Assembly (NCBI RefSeq): GCF_000738775.1
Contig: NZ_JPOC01000075.1
Coordinates: 1-36,554, forward strand
Length of the DNA: 36,554 nucleotides
From: Prescottella defluvii
GTDB lineage: Bacteria; Actinomycetota; Actinomycetes; Mycobacteriales; Mycobacteriaceae
Reading direction: 5' to 3'
Shown here: piece by piece, positions 15,514-26,786 of the stretch
Numbering within the stretch: the stretch's first letter is position 1
Layout: every line of letters starts with the position of its first letter
Position numbers and translations under genes: made by a program
The notes under the pieces: generated by a model
What the model saw: the letters and a program-made list of their open reading frames with translations, nothing else
Database searches by the model: none
Told to the model about the DNA's origin: nothing

Positions 15514-16296
15514 GTGACCAGCATAAAAAGCAATACAGCACCCGCCGGCGGCGAGGGGGATCACGCATCACTCCTCGCCGCTCTTGGCGTGCCTCTGGAA
15601 GAGCCGCTGTTGACGTTGGCGCTCACCCATCGCTCGTACGCGTACGAGCACGGCGGGTTGCCTACCAACGAGCGTCTCGAGTTTCTCGGTGACTCCGTCC
15701 TCGGACTGACGATCACCGAGCGGCTCTATCTCGCGCACCCGGAGAAGTCCGAGGGCGAACTCGCGAAGATTCGTGCCAGCATCGTGAACATGCATGCCCT
15801 GGCCGAGGTTGCTCGCGGTCTCGGCCCGGGCGGACTCGGCGTGCATCTGCTCCTGGGCAAGGGCGAGGAGATGACGGGCGGTCGCGACAAGCCCAGCATC
15901 CTCGCCGACGGCATGGAGTCGCTTCTCGGTGCCATCCACCTGGAACACGGCATCGACACCGCCCGCCGGGTCGTGCTCGACCTCTTCGATGACCTGCTCA
16001 CCCGGGCCCCGAAGTTGGGTGCCGGACTGGACTGGAAGACCAGCCTCCAGGAGCTCACCGCGGAACGTGGTGTCGGCGTGCCGGTGTACGAGATCACCGC
16101 GACCGGCCCGGACCATGACAAGGAGTTCACCGCGACCGTCGTCGTCGCGGGTGGCGCCCTGGGTGTGGGTGTGGGTCGTTCCAAGAAGGAGGCGGAGCAG
16201 AAGGCCGCCAGCACGGCTTGGAGCGCGCTGTCCGAGGTGGTCGAGTCCACCGAGACCCAGACCGCCGGAACCGACGAGTCCGTCGCCGAGAAGTAA
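15514..16296 (+). CDS. rnc: Ribonuclease III
   Basis: Cleaves double-stranded RNA, including the rRNA precursor. The product has 260 residues from GTG 15514. The nuclease signature [14 protein letters not shown] is at about 52-65, with catalytic acidic residues there and in [12 protein letters not shown]-terminal dsRNA-binding domain (about 165-240) starts [14 protein letters not shown] and includes [13 protein letters not shown]. An acidic, Thr-rich tail follows. The frame stays open upstream into rpmF, but the conserved part begins only after this GTG. It sits in the order rpmF-rnc-mutM typical of actinobacteria. Confidence 0.95.
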   Translation: MTSIKSNTAPAGGEGDHASLLAALGVPLEEPLLTLALTHRSYAYEHGGLPTNERLEFLGDSVLGLTITERLYLAHPEKSEGELAKIRASIVNMHALAEVARGLGPGGLGVHLLLGKGEEMTGGRDKPSILADGMESLLGAIHLEHGIDTARRVVLDLFDDLLTRAPKLGAGLDWKTSLQELTAERGVGVPVYEITATGPDHDKEFTATVVVAGGALGVGVGRSKKEAEQKAASTAWSALSEVVESTETQTAGTDESVAEK

Positions 16297-16320
16297 CCAC
16301 GGAATCGAGCGAGACGGACC

Positions 16321-17187
16321 GTGCCCGAACTTCCCGAGGTGGAGGTCGTCCGACGTGGCCTCGAGGCTCACGTCGTCGGCCACACCGTCGACCGGGTCGA
16401 CGTGCTGCATCCGCGTGCGATCCGACGGCACCTGCCCGGTGCGGTCGACCTCGCTCGTCGGATGGAGGGCGAGACCGTCGTCGCGGCCGAACGGCGTGGC
16501 AAGTACCTCTGGTTGATCCTCGATCCGAGCAACGTCGCGCTGGTCGTGCACCTCGGGATGAGCGGACAGATGCTCGTGCAGGACCCGTCGGCCGCCGACG
16601 AGAAGCACCTGCGGATCCGGGCCCGGCTCGATTCGGGAACGGATCTGCGTTTCGTCGATCAGCGTACGTTCGGCGGATGGGCGCTGGGCGACCTCGTCAC
16701 CGTCGACGGCACCGTGCTTCCCGATTCGGTGGCGCACATCGCGCGTGACCCGCTCGATCCCCGGTTCGACCCCGACAGTGTCGTGAAGGCGTTGCGGGGC
16801 AAGCACACCGAGATCAAGCGCGCACTGCTCGACCAGACCGTCGTCTCGGGTGTGGGCAACATCTATGCGGACGAGGCCCTGTGGCGCGCCGAGATTCACG
16901 GCAATCGCCCGACGGACAGGATCAGCGGACCGCGGTTGCGTGTCCTCCTCTCGGCCGTCGAGGCGGTCATGACCGAGGCGCTCGAACAGGGCGGCACATC
17001 CTTCGATGCGTTGTACGTCAACGTCAACGGGCAGTCCGGCTACTTCGACCGTGCGCTCGCCGCGTACGGGCAGGAGGATCTGCCGTGCCGGCGATGCGGT
17101 GCGCCCATCCGCCGTGAGAAGTTCATGAACCGGTCGTCGTACAGCTGCCCCAAGTGTCAGCCGCGGCCCCGGTCGATTCGCGGATGA
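16321..17187 (+). CDS. mutM: Formamidopyrimidine-DNA glycosylase
   Basis: Removes 8-oxoguanine and other oxidised purines and nicks the abasic site. The 288 residues start [20 protein letters not shown]; after Met removal Pro2 is the catalytic nucleophile with Glu3 and Lys61 (ERRGKYLWL). The helix-two-turn-helix has [14 protein letters not shown], and the C-terminal zinc finger has CRRC and CPKC. A GTG start lies 24 bases after rnc. Its last 65 bases overlap the 3-prime end of the oppositely oriented MocR-type gene, leaving no room for a terminator between them. Confidence 0.96.
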   Translation: MPELPEVEVVRRGLEAHVVGHTVDRVDVLHPRAIRRHLPGAVDLARRMEGETVVAAERRGKYLWLILDPSNVALVVHLGMSGQMLVQDPSAADEKHLRIRARLDSGTDLRFVDQRTFGGWALGDLVTVDGTVLPDSVAHIARDPLDPRFDPDSVVKALRGKHTEIKRALLDQTVVSGVGNIYADEALWRAEIHGNRPTDRISGPRLRVLLSAVEAVMTEALEQGGTSFDALYVNVNGQSGYFDRALAAYGQEDLPCRRCGAPIRREKFMNRSSYSCPKCQPRPRSIRG

Positions 17188-18595
17188 CGTCGGCGATCAC
17201 CCTCGCCGCGGCGTCGGCCCGCGACTCGGGTAGCCGCGCGTAACCGCACAACAATCCGCGCGGGCCGTCGTCGTGCACCCGGTACGAGTCCAGGCCCCGC
17301 ACCGTCACTCCCCGTCGTCCCAGTTCCGCGGCGAGCGCCGCGTCATCGACCCCGCCGGGCAGCCGTAGCGCCACGTGCAGGCCGGCCTCGACGCCGCTGG
17401 GGTCGACGTCCGGCAGGTGGGCGCGCAGACTGTCGACGAACGACTGCCTCCGCGCCGCATAGGTGCGCGCCACCCGCGCGAGATGCCTGCTGAGCGAGCC
17501 GGATTCGATGAAGCGTGCGAGGGCGTCGGACGTGATCGTGGAGGCGGATTCCCCGCTCGCCAGGATCGCCCGTCGAACCTCGGCCAGCATCGGTCTCGGC
17601 GGGACGAGCCACGCGAGCCGCAGGGCGGGGGAGAGCATCTTCGATGCCGTGCCGACATACGCGACGCAGTCACGGCCCCCGTCGATCGAGCGCAGTGCCG
17701 GCAGTGTCGATACGCCGTACCGGAATTCGCCGTCGTAGTCGTCCTCGATCAGCAGACGATCCGCGGTGAGCGCATCGGTGACCAGTTGCGCGCGGCGTGC
17801 GGCCGGCATCCGGGCACCCAGCGGATACTGGTGTGCCGGTGTGCAGTACACCGCGTCGTCCGACTGCCGGATCAGCGCGGGGTCCAGGCCGTCGTCGTCG
17901 ACCGGGACCGGCCGGACGAGCGCACCGGCGGTTTCGAGGGTTCGCCGCGCCTTCGCGTACCCGGGTTCCTCGAAGGCGACCTGACGACCGGACAACCCGC
18001 GAGCGGCAGCGAGGGTGCGCAGTGCCGACAGCACTCCCGGCACGATCACGATTCCGTCCGGGCGCACGGCGATCCCGCGGCTACGGCGCAGATGCACGGC
18101 GAGGGCTTCTCGCAGACGGCGGTGTTCGTCCGGTCCGGGGATGTCGTGGGGGACGGGCCCGGACATCGCGCCGCGCCACGCACTGCGCCAGTCGCGGTCC
18201 GAGATCAGATCGGTGTCGGGGTAGCCGGGGGACAGGTCGATCGCGGTGGCCCGGCGGGTATTCGGAGCGCCTCGGCCCGGAGCGGCGGTGGGCGCGACAT
18301 GGGAACCGACCCCGGCGCGGGCCGCGGAATCGGCGCCGGGGGCCACTCGGGTACCCGATCCGGCGCGGGTGACGACGTAGCCGGCGGCGGCCAATTCGTC
18401 GTAGGCGTCGACGACCACCGTCCGAGAGATCCCGAGTTCGGCGGCGAGGGACCTCGAGGCGGGGAGGACGTCCCCCGGGCCGAGTGAGCCGGTGCGGACG
18501 GCCTCGACGATCGCCGCAGCGACACGCCGCCGCAACGGTTCACCGGTCTGGGCGAGTTCGAGATGCAGATGTACGTCGCGGGAGGTGCGGGCCAC
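17123..18595 (-). CDS. MocR/PdxR-type GntR regulator with aminotransferase-like domain
   Basis: The product has 490 residues from GTG 18593-18595 ([13 protein letters not shown]). The N-terminal winged helix is GntR type ([37 protein letters not shown]). A Pro/Ala/Gly linker (about 80-110) is followed by a fold-type I aminotransferase domain with [12 protein letters not shown] and [17 protein letters not shown], where Lys319 should bind pyridoxal phosphate. Such proteins act as PLP-sensing regulators rather than enzymes. It is divergent from a PNPOx-like flavoprotein, its likely target. A start at ATG 18682 would overlap that gene's coding start. TTGACA and TATGGT lie just upstream. Its 3-prime end is antisense to mutM for 65 bases. 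Confidence 0.88.
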   Translation of the reverse strand: MARTSRDVHLHLELAQTGEPLRRRVAAAIVEAVRTGSLGPGDVLPASRSLAAELGISRTVVVDAYDELAAAGYVVTRAGSGTRVAPGADSAARAGVGSHVAPTAAPGRGAPNTRRATAIDLSPGYPDTDLISDRDWRSAWRGAMSGPVPHDIPGPDEHRRLREALAVHLRRSRGIAVRPDGIVIVPGVLSALRTLAAARGLSGRQVAFEEPGYAKARRTLETAGALVRPVPVDDDGLDPALIRQSDDAVYCTPAHQYPLGARMPAARRAQLVTDALTADRLLIEDDYDGEFRYGVSTLPALRSIDGGRDCVAYVGTASKMLSPALRLAWLVPPRPMLAEVRRAILASGESASTITSDALARFIESGSLSRHLARVARTYAARRQSFVDSLRAHLPDVDPSGVEAGLHVALRLPGGVDDAALAAELGRRGVTVRGLDSYRVHDDGPRGLLCGYARLPESRADAAARVIADVIRESTGAAADTWGSCTTTGS

Positions 18596-18601
18596 CCCGA
18601 C

Positions 18602-18628
18602 ACCATACTGGTCTGCGCTGGCTGTCAA
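18602..18628 (-). promoter_or_regulatory. Promoter of the MocR-type gene
   Basis: On the minus strand TTGACA (18628-18623) and TATGGT (18607-18602) lie 15 bases apart, a slightly short spacer. The -10 ends seven bases from the GTG start, which predicts a leaderless transcript. CTGG-containing repeats at 18608, 18618 and 18631 overlap this promoter and could be the regulator's own sites. Confidence 0.5.
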
Positions 18629-18672
18629 TTCTGGTTCTGTGTACAGGTCCGGAATTGGGGCAGGCTGCAATC

Positions 18673-19353
18673 GTGACTGCATCCGCCTCCGTCCCCGCCT
18701 CCACCTCGACCTCCGCCCTGGAGCGAATCCGCCGAATCCCCGAGCGTTCCCGGCCCGACCGCGCCGACCTCGACTCCGTGCTGGACGCGTGCTGCGTGGG
18801 CACCCTGGCGACGGTCGTCGACGGCCTTCCGTGGGCCGTGCCCATGCTGTACGCCCGAACGGGTGACCGGATCCTGCTGCACGGATCGACCGGCGCCGGC
18901 GCGCTCAGGCATGTCGCGGCCGGCGCACCCGCCACGTTGTGCGTCACGCTGCTCGACGCGATCGTGGTGGCCGACAACCTGTACAACTCGTCGGCGAACT
19001 ACCGGTCGGCGGTGGTGCGCGGCAACCTCGAGCGGGTGCCCGACGACGTGGCGGAGTCGGCCCTCGTGACGCTGTCCGACACCCTCATCCCCGGGCGCAG
19101 CGGCGAGGTCCGGGAGCCCACCCGCAAGGAACTCGCGGCGACGCTCACGATCGCATTGCCGATCGATCCGGGGCAGTGGACGGTCAAGGTCCGATCCGGA
19201 CCGCCCAGCGAGGGGGATGCGAATCCCGACGTGTGGGCGGGACTGGTACCGCTGCGAACGGTTGCGGCAGAACCGGTCCGGGCGACGTGGGTCCGCGCTG
19301 ATCTGCCGGTCCCCGCGTCGGTGAGGGCGCTCGTGGACCGGGCCGGCCGGTGA
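18673..19353 (+). CDS. PNPOx-like split-barrel flavin-binding protein
   Basis: The product has 226 residues from GTG 18673 (VTASASVPAST). The sequence RIPERSRPDRADLDSVLD, GTLATVVDGLPWAVPMLYAR and DRILLHGSTGAGALR is typical of the pyridoxamine-5-phosphate-oxidase-related FMN or F420-binding split-barrel proteins. LYNSSANYRSAVVRGNLE forms the second half of the barrel. The exact reaction is unknown; true PdxH activity cannot be claimed. The divergent pairing with a MocR-type regulator is common in actinobacteria and suggests a link to B6 vitamers or their sensing. The N-terminal 15 residues are low-complexity Ala/Ser/Thr, so a slightly later start is possible. It ends 191 bases before the kdp genes. 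Confidence 0.82.
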   Translation: MTASASVPASTSTSALERIRRIPERSRPDRADLDSVLDACCVGTLATVVDGLPWAVPMLYARTGDRILLHGSTGAGALRHVAAGAPATLCVTLLDAIVVADNLYNSSANYRSAVVRGNLERVPDDVAESALVTLSDTLIPGRSGEVREPTRKELAATLTIALPIDPGQWTVKVRSGPPSEGDANPDVWAGLVPLRTVAAEPVRATWVRADLPVPASVRALVDRAGR

Positions 19354-19392
19354 TGCGCCGAGCGGGCCGAGGAGACGACGCGTAAAGATCGC

Positions 19393-19430
19393 GTCAATGC
19401 GGTCAGATTGCGGCGTCAGCAGAGTGTCAG
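19393..19430 (+). promoter_or_regulatory. Direct GTCA(A/G) repeats ahead of the kdp operon
   Basis: GTCAR begins at 19393, 19402, 19415 and 19426, with steps of 9, 13 and 11 bases. OmpR-family response regulators such as KdpE bind tandem repeats about one helical turn apart, so this is a candidate KdpE site. No experimental site was available for comparison. Confidence 0.35.
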
Positions 19431-19469
19431 GACGACGTTCGTGCCTCCGAATCGGGTGCACCCTCCAGT

Positions 19470-19491
19470 AGGCGCCCGAGTTGCGGCGCCT
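19470..19491 (+). promoter_or_regulatory. Hairpin in the kdp leader
   Basis: AGGCGCC (19470-19476) pairs with GGCGCCT (19485-19491) around an eight-base loop. A second small hairpin, CGTAG/CTACG (19503-19507 with 19519-19523), follows before the ribosome binding site GAGGAA at 19535. No recognised riboswitch consensus was found. Confidence 0.4.
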
Positions 19492-19544
19492 CCACGTCGC
19501 GCCGTAGTCCGGTGCGCCCTACGAGGAAGTCGAAGAGGAACGCC

Positions 19545-19637
19545 ATGGCTGATATGGCCTATGTCGGGTTGATCATCGGTGTGTTCACGATCTGTGCGCT
19601 CGTGCTGCGGGGCCTGCAGGCGCGGAGCATGCGGTGA
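19545..19637 (+). CDS. Small membrane protein upstream of kdpF
   Basis: A 30-codon ORF running ATG 19545 to TGA 19637. Its product starts MADMAYVGLIIGVFTICALV and ends in a positively charged tail (LRGLQARSMR), that is, one hydrophobic segment with a cytoplasmic Arg-rich end. It is preceded by GAGGAA six bases before the ATG, and its stop overlaps the next GTG (GTGA), so it is very likely translated and coupled to kdpF. It is about the size of KdpF but lacks the PERF-type ending. I recall similar short ORFs ahead of kdpF in other actinobacteria without a described function. A second KdpF-like subunit is a guess. Confidence 0.7.
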   Translation: MADMAYVGLIIGVFTICALVLRGLQARSMR

Positions 19638-19732
19638 CCGTTGCGGGGACGGTCACCGTAGCCGTCGTCGTGATCGCCGCCGCCCTGGTGATCTATCTGC
19701 TGATCGCGCTCCTGAACCCCGAGCGGTTCTAG
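19634..19732 (+). CDS. kdpF: K+-transporting ATPase small subunit KdpF
   Basis: A 32-codon ORF starting with GTG that overlaps the preceding stop by four bases. The product is one transmembrane helix ending IYLLIALLNPERF; this ending (YLxxALLxPExF) is the hallmark of KdpF, a lipid-like stabiliser of the Kdp complex. Some starts further in (for example GTG at 19670) would give an even shorter peptide. kdpA begins 21 bases downstream. Confidence 0.85.
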   Translation: MTVAGTVTVAVVVIAAALVIYLLIALLNPERF

Positions 19733-19753
19733 TCTCCGAGAGGTCATACCCAC

Positions 19754-21450
19754 ATGAATCCCGCTCTGGCAGCGGGACTGCAGATAGCACTGGTCGTGGC
19801 CGTGCTGGCGATTCTGTATGTCCCCGTCGGTGACTACATGGCGAAGGTCTACACCACCGACACAGATCTCCGGTCCGGAGATCTGCGCATCGAGTCCCTG
19901 CTGTACCGGCTGTGCCGGATCGATCCCCGTTCGGAACAGAGTTGGTACGGCTATGCCGGGAGCCTGCTCGGGTTCTCCGCGGCCGGCGTCCTGTTCCTCT
20001 ATTTTCTCCAGCGCGTGCAGGGAGTGCTGCCGCTGGGCGGCGGTCTCGAAGGGGTGAGCCCGGCCGTCGCCTTCAACACCGCGGCGTCGTTCGTCGCGAA
20101 CACCAATTGGCAGTCGTACGTTCCGGAGACGACGATGAGCCACCTCACCCAGGCGATGGGCTTGGCGGTGCAGAACTTCGTCTCCGCGGCCGTCGGTATG
20201 GCGGTGGCTGCCGCCCTGATCCGCGGGTTCGTCCGTGTCTCGCGCGGCGGGGAGATCGGCAACTTCTGGGTGGATCTCACCCGCGGCTGCCTGCGGATCC
20301 TGTTGCCGATCTCATTCGTGATCGCACTGATCCTGTTGAGCCAGGGCGTGATCCAATCGTTCCACAGCGGGTTCGCGTCGACCGGGTTGGACGGGAACGG
20401 CGTCACCAACGCGCTCGCGCCCGTCGCCTCGCAGGAAGCGATCAAGGAACTCGGCACCAACGGCGGCGGCATCCTCGCGGCCAACTCGGCGCACCCCTTC
20501 GAGAACCCGACCCCGCTCACCAACATCGTCCAGATCCTCGCGATCCTGCTCATCCCGGTGAGCCTGACCCGCACGTTCGGCACCATGGTCGGCGATCGTC
20601 GCCAGGGTCTGACGCTGCTCGCGGTCATGTCGACGCTGTACTTCGGTCTGCTCGCGGTGACGCTCGCCGCGGAGTCCGGGGCGCGGGGCGTCGCGGCCAC
20701 CGCGGCCGGTTCGATGATGGAGGGCAAGGAGGTTCGGTTCGGGATCCCCGGGTCGGCACTGTTCGCGGTCACCACGACCGGCACCAGTACCGGCGCCGTG
20801 AACTCCGCGCACGACAGCATGTCTCCGCTCGGTGGCGGCGCGGTGCTGCTGGGCATGCTGCTCGGCGAGATCGCACCGGGCGGTGTCGGCACCGGTCTGT
20901 ACGGCATCCTCGTGCTCGCGCTGATCGCGGTGTTCGTCGGTGGCCTGCTGGTCGGACGGACGCCCGAGTATCTCGGTAAGAAGCTGGGGCAGCGCGAGAT
21001 CACCCTCGCGGCGTTGTCCGTGCTCGTGATGCCCGCGCTGGTGCTGGTCGGCACCGGGATCACCGTGATCCTCGGATCCACCGTCGGATATCTCGGCAAC
21101 AGTGGCGATCCCGGAACACCGGGCTCGATCCACGGATTCACCGAGGTGCTCTACGCGTTCGCGTCGGCGTCGAACAACAACGGCAGTGCCTTCGGCGGCC
21201 TCACCGTGACCAGTGACTGGTTCCAGTCGGCGCTCGGTGTGTGCATGCTGCTCGGCCGGTTCCTGCCGATCCTCTTCGTCCTGGCGCTCGCCGGATCGTT
21301 GTCCGCCCAGCGCAAGACGCCCGCCGGCGCCGGCACCCTGCCTACGTCCGGGCCCATGTTCACGGGTCTGCTCACCGGCACCGTCGTGCTGGTCGCGGCC
21401 CTCACCTTCTTCCCGGCCCTTGCTCTCGGGCCCATCTCGGAGGCCCTGCA

Positions 21451-21454
<4 letters not shown>
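19754..21454 (+). CDS. kdpA: K+-transporting ATPase potassium-binding subunit KdpA
   Basis: The 566-residue polytopic membrane protein forms the K+ channel-like subunit. The selectivity-filter loops are recognisable: [56 protein letters not shown] and [15 protein letters not shown]. These four repeats belong to the superfamily of K+ transporters. Residues 1-25 form the first membrane helix directly after ATG 19754. The stop overlaps the kdpB start (ATGA at 21451). It belongs to the seven-gene kdp unit. Confidence 0.97.
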
Positions 21455-23577
<2,123 letters not shown>

Positions 23578-23584
23578 TCCTTCA

Positions 23585-24235
23585 ATGCGATTCGGTATCG
23601 GTTTTCTCAAGCAGGTGTGGGCGGGACTGCTGGTGTTGCTGGCGCTCACCGTGGTTCTCGGGGTGCTGTACCCGGCGGCGGTGTGGGGTGTCGGGCGGAT
23701 CAGTTCGGGATCGGCGGAGGGCTCGCCGGTGTCCGACTCGTCGGGCTGCGTCGTCGGCAGTCGCTGGATCGGGGTGGACCCGCAGGTGCCGGCGGGCGAA
23801 CCGGATCCGTTCTTCCACAACCGGGTCGTCGGCTCGGTCGCGGCCGGCGATCCCTTCGCGACCGGTGACCCGGCGGCGGCGCTGCCGAGCAACCAGGGGC
23901 CCAGCAGCGATGTGCTCGCCGGGTTCGTCGACGCCCGCCGCGCCGCGATCGCCGAGCGGGAGGGCGTGGCGCCGCAGGACGTCCCGGTGGACGCCGTGAC
24001 CGGTTCGGGCTCCGGTGTGGACCCGCACATCTCGCCCGCGTACGCGGAACTGCAGGTCGGACGGGTCGCGGCGGTGAACGGTCTGAGTGTGGAGCGCGTC
24101 CGCGACCTCGTCGCGGAGCACACCGAGGGCCGTCAACTCGGCTTCCTCGGTGCCGAACGCGTGAACGTGCTCGAGCTCAACCTCGCGCTCGGACTGACCG
24201 CACCTGGATGCAATGCGACCTCCGCGGGTGAATGA
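23585..24235 (+). CDS. kdpC: K+-transporting ATPase subunit KdpC
   Basis: The 216-residue protein has one N-terminal membrane helix (about 8-33, WAGLLVLLALTVVLGVLYPA) and an extracytoplasmic domain. Conserved KdpC features are the SRWIGVD and FFHNRVV segments, LPSNQGPSS, and VTGSGSGVDPHISPAYA followed by HTEGRQLGFLG and RVNVLELNLAL. It completes and stabilises the KdpFABC complex. It begins seven bases after kdpB, with ATG 23585. A Cys near the C-terminus (PGCNATSAGE) is not a family feature I know. Confidence 0.96.
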   Translation: MRFGIGFLKQVWAGLLVLLALTVVLGVLYPAAVWGVGRISSGSAEGSPVSDSSGCVVGSRWIGVDPQVPAGEPDPFFHNRVVGSVAAGDPFATGDPAAALPSNQGPSSDVLAGFVDARRAAIAEREGVAPQDVPVDAVTGSGSGVDPHISPAYAELQVGRVAAVNGLSVERVRDLVAEHTEGRQLGFLGAERVNVLELNLALGLTAPGCNATSAGE

Positions 24236-24242
24236 TGGCGTT

Positions 24243-26786
24243 GTGAGCAGTCCCGAGCAGCACCGCGCCCCGCGCCGTGGTGAGTTGCGGATCTATCTCG
24301 GTGCGGCGCCGGGCGTCGGCAAGACCTACGCGATGCTCGGCGAGGCGCAGCGGCGCCTCGAACGGGGTGGGGACGTGGTCGCGGCCGTGGTGGAGACCCA
24401 CGGCCGCGCCCGCACCGCCGAGCAACTCGCGGGCCTCGAGATAATCGCGCCCAAGTACGTCGAGTATCGCGGCACCGCGATGCCCGAACTCGACGTCGAG
24501 GCGGTGCTCGCCCGGCGCCCGGCGGTGGTCCTGGTGGACGAACTCGCGCACACCAACACCCCGGGCAGTCGCAACGAGAAGCGCTGGCAGGACGTCTACG
24601 AACTGCTCGACGCCGGTATCGACGTGCTCTCGACGCTCAACGTCCAGCATCTCGAGAGCCTCAACGACGTCGTCCAACAGATCACCGGCGTGATCCAACA
24701 GGAGACCGTCCCCGACGAGGTGGTCCGCGCCGCCACCCAGGTCGAGCTCGTGGACATCACTCCGGAGGCGTTGCGGCGCAGGCTTTCCCACGGGAACGTC
24801 TACGCCGCGGAGAAGGTCGATGCGGCGCTGGGGAACTACTTCCGGCGTGGAAACCTCACGGCGCTGCGCGAACTCGCGCTGCTGTGGGTGGCCGATCAGG
24901 TGGATGCGGCGCTCGCGAAGTACCGCGCCGAGAACAAGATCACCGACACGTGGGAGGCGCGCGAGCGGGTGGTCGTCGCCGTCACCGGTGGCCCCGAGTC
25001 GGAGACACTGGTCCGGCGGGCGAGCCGCATCGCGAGCAGGGCCAGCGCCGAGTTGATGGTCGTGCACGTCGTGCGCGGCGACGGCCTCGAGGGCGTCGCC
25101 GCCGCCGAGATGGGCCGGGTGCGCAAGCTGGCCGGGAGTATCGGCGCGAGCCTCCACAGCGTCGTCGGTGACGATGTCCCCACGACGCTGCTCGAGTTCG
25201 CCCGCGAGGTCAACGCGACCCAGTTGGTGATCGGAACCTCCCGGCGCTCCCGGTGGGCCCGCATCCTCGACGAGGGGATCGGCGCGTCGATCGTCCAGCA
25301 GTCCGGGAAGATCGACGTCCACATGGTCACGCACGACGAGGCCGCGACCCGGCACCGGATCTCGATCCTGGGGCGTGGCGAGCGTCGCCTGGTGTCGTGG
25401 CTCGCGGCGGTGGTCGTGCCCAGCCTCGCGGCCGTCCTGATGGGGGTGATCGACCGCTTCGCCGGGGTCGGCGGCCAGAACGCCCTGTTCTTCGTCGTGG
25501 TCCTCGCCGTCGCGTTGCTCGGCGGTGTGGGGCCGGCGATCCTGTCGGCCCTCATCTCCGGGCTCCTGCTCAACTACTTCTTCACCGCACCGCTCTACAG
25601 CTTCACGATCGCGCAGCCCGACAACTTCATCACCACCATCGTGCTGCTGGTCGTGGCGGTCGCCGTCGCCGTGCTGGTCGACGCCGCCGCCAAACGGGCC
25701 CGGGAGGCGCGCCGGGCATCGCAGGAGGCCGAGTTGCTGGCCCTGTTCGCGGGGTCGGTGCTGCGCGGCGCGGACCTCCCGGCGCTGCTCGAGAAGGTCC
25801 GGGAAACGTACGCGCAGACCGGTGTCAGCGTCATCCGGCGGGGCGAGGGTGTGATCAGTTCGGCGGGTGCGTCCGCGCCGAGCACCGTCGACGAGGCGGG
25901 CACCGCGTGCGAGGCGGGCGACGGCGAGTACACGCTGCTGCTCGCGGGCGGTGAACTCGGTGCCCGGGACCGGAAGGTGCTCGGTGCCGTGGCCAACCAG
26001 GCGGTGGGCCTGATCCGGCAGCGGGAACTGGCCGAGGAGGCCAGCCGCGCGAACGCCCTCGCGGAGGCCGACCGGTTGCGCCGCTCCCTGCTGTCGGCGG
26101 TCAGCCACGACCTGCGCACTCCGCTCGCCGCCGTGAAGGCCGCGGTGTCGAGCCTGCGCAGCGACGACGTCGAGTTCTCCCCGGAGGACACCGCGGAACT
26201 GCTGGCCACCGTCGAGGAGTCGACGGATCAGCTCACCGCGCTCGTCGGGAACCTGCTCGACTCGTCGCGGCTCGCGGCCGGTGTCGTGAAGCCGACGCTG
26301 CGGCGGGTGTACCTCGACGAGGTGGTGCACCGGGCGCTCGTCGGCGCCGGGTTCGGCGGGCCCGGCTCGGCCCGGCGGGTGCGCGACCAGGTGAAGGTCG
26401 AGGTGGGCGGCGCCGCCGTGATGGCCGACGCCGGCCTGCTCGAGCGTGTCCTGGCGAACCTCGTCGACAACGCGTTGCGCTATGCGCCCGACGAGCCCGT
26501 CCGGATCGGTGCCGCACGCGTCGGCGACCGGATGACGATCACCGTCGCCGACACCGGACCCGGCCTGGCGCGCGGTACGGAGGATCAGGTGTTCGACGCC
26601 TTCCAGCGGATGGGCGATCGGGACAACACGATAGGAGTGGGGCTCGGTTTGTCGGTGGTCAAGGGATTCGTGGAAGCGATGGGAGGCACCGTCGGCGTGA
26701 CGGACACCCCGGGCGGTGGCCTGACGATGGTCGTCGAGCTGGATGCGGCACCTGCGGGTGCCGACGACGTGAGAGGGACCCGATGA
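24243..26786 (+). CDS. kdpD: Sensor histidine kinase KdpD
   Basis: The 847-residue protein (from GTG 24243) senses K+ limitation or turgor. Order: KdpD domain with Walker A GAAPGVGKT (20-28) and DELAHTNTPGSRNEKRWQD; a USP-like domain (about 240-370); four membrane helices (DUF4118, about 380-480); a GAF-like region; HisKA with SAVSHDLRTPL (phospho-acceptor His622); and HATPase motifs NLVDNALRYAP, DTGPGLARG and GVGLGLSVVKGF. An alternative ATG at 24213 overlaps kdpC by 23 bases and lacks a better ribosome binding site. It is slightly shorter than E. coli KdpD (894). The last codon overlaps kdpE. Confidence 0.95.
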   Translation: MSSPEQHRAPRRGELRIYLGAAPGVGKTYAMLGEAQRRLERGGDVVAAVVETHGRARTAEQLAGLEIIAPKYVEYRGTAMPELDVEAVLARRPAVVLVDELAHTNTPGSRNEKRWQDVYELLDAGIDVLSTLNVQHLESLNDVVQQITGVIQQETVPDEVVRAATQVELVDITPEALRRRLSHGNVYAAEKVDAALGNYFRRGNLTALRELALLWVADQVDAALAKYRAENKITDTWEARERVVVAVTGGPESETLVRRASRIASRASAELMVVHVVRGDGLEGVAAAEMGRVRKLAGSIGASLHSVVGDDVPTTLLEFAREVNATQLVIGTSRRSRWARILDEGIGASIVQQSGKIDVHMVTHDEAATRHRISILGRGERRLVSWLAAVVVPSLAAVLMGVIDRFAGVGGQNALFFVVVLAVALLGGVGPAILSALISGLLLNYFFTAPLYSFTIAQPDNFITTIVLLVVAVAVAVLVDAAAKRAREARRASQEAELLALFAGSVLRGADLPALLEKVRETYAQTGVSVIRRGEGVISSAGASAPSTVDEAGTACEAGDGEYTLLLAGGELGARDRKVLGAVANQAVGLIRQRELAEEASRANALAEADRLRRSLLSAVSHDLRTPLAAVKAAVSSLRSDDVEFSPEDTAELLATVEESTDQLTALVGNLLDSSRLAAGVVKPTLRRVYLDEVVHRALVGAGFGGPGSARRVRDQVKVEVGGAAVMADAGLLERVLANLVDNALRYAPDEPVRIGAARVGDRMTITVADTGPGLARGTEDQVFDAFQRMGDRDNTIGVGLGLSVVKGFVEAMGGTVGVTDTPGGGLTMVVELDAAPAGADDVRGTR

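Noticed and set aside
19381-19544. A cyclic-di-AMP (ydaO) riboswitch in the kdp leader
   Set aside because: Only short local hairpins are seen; the conserved ydaO sequence blocks are absent.
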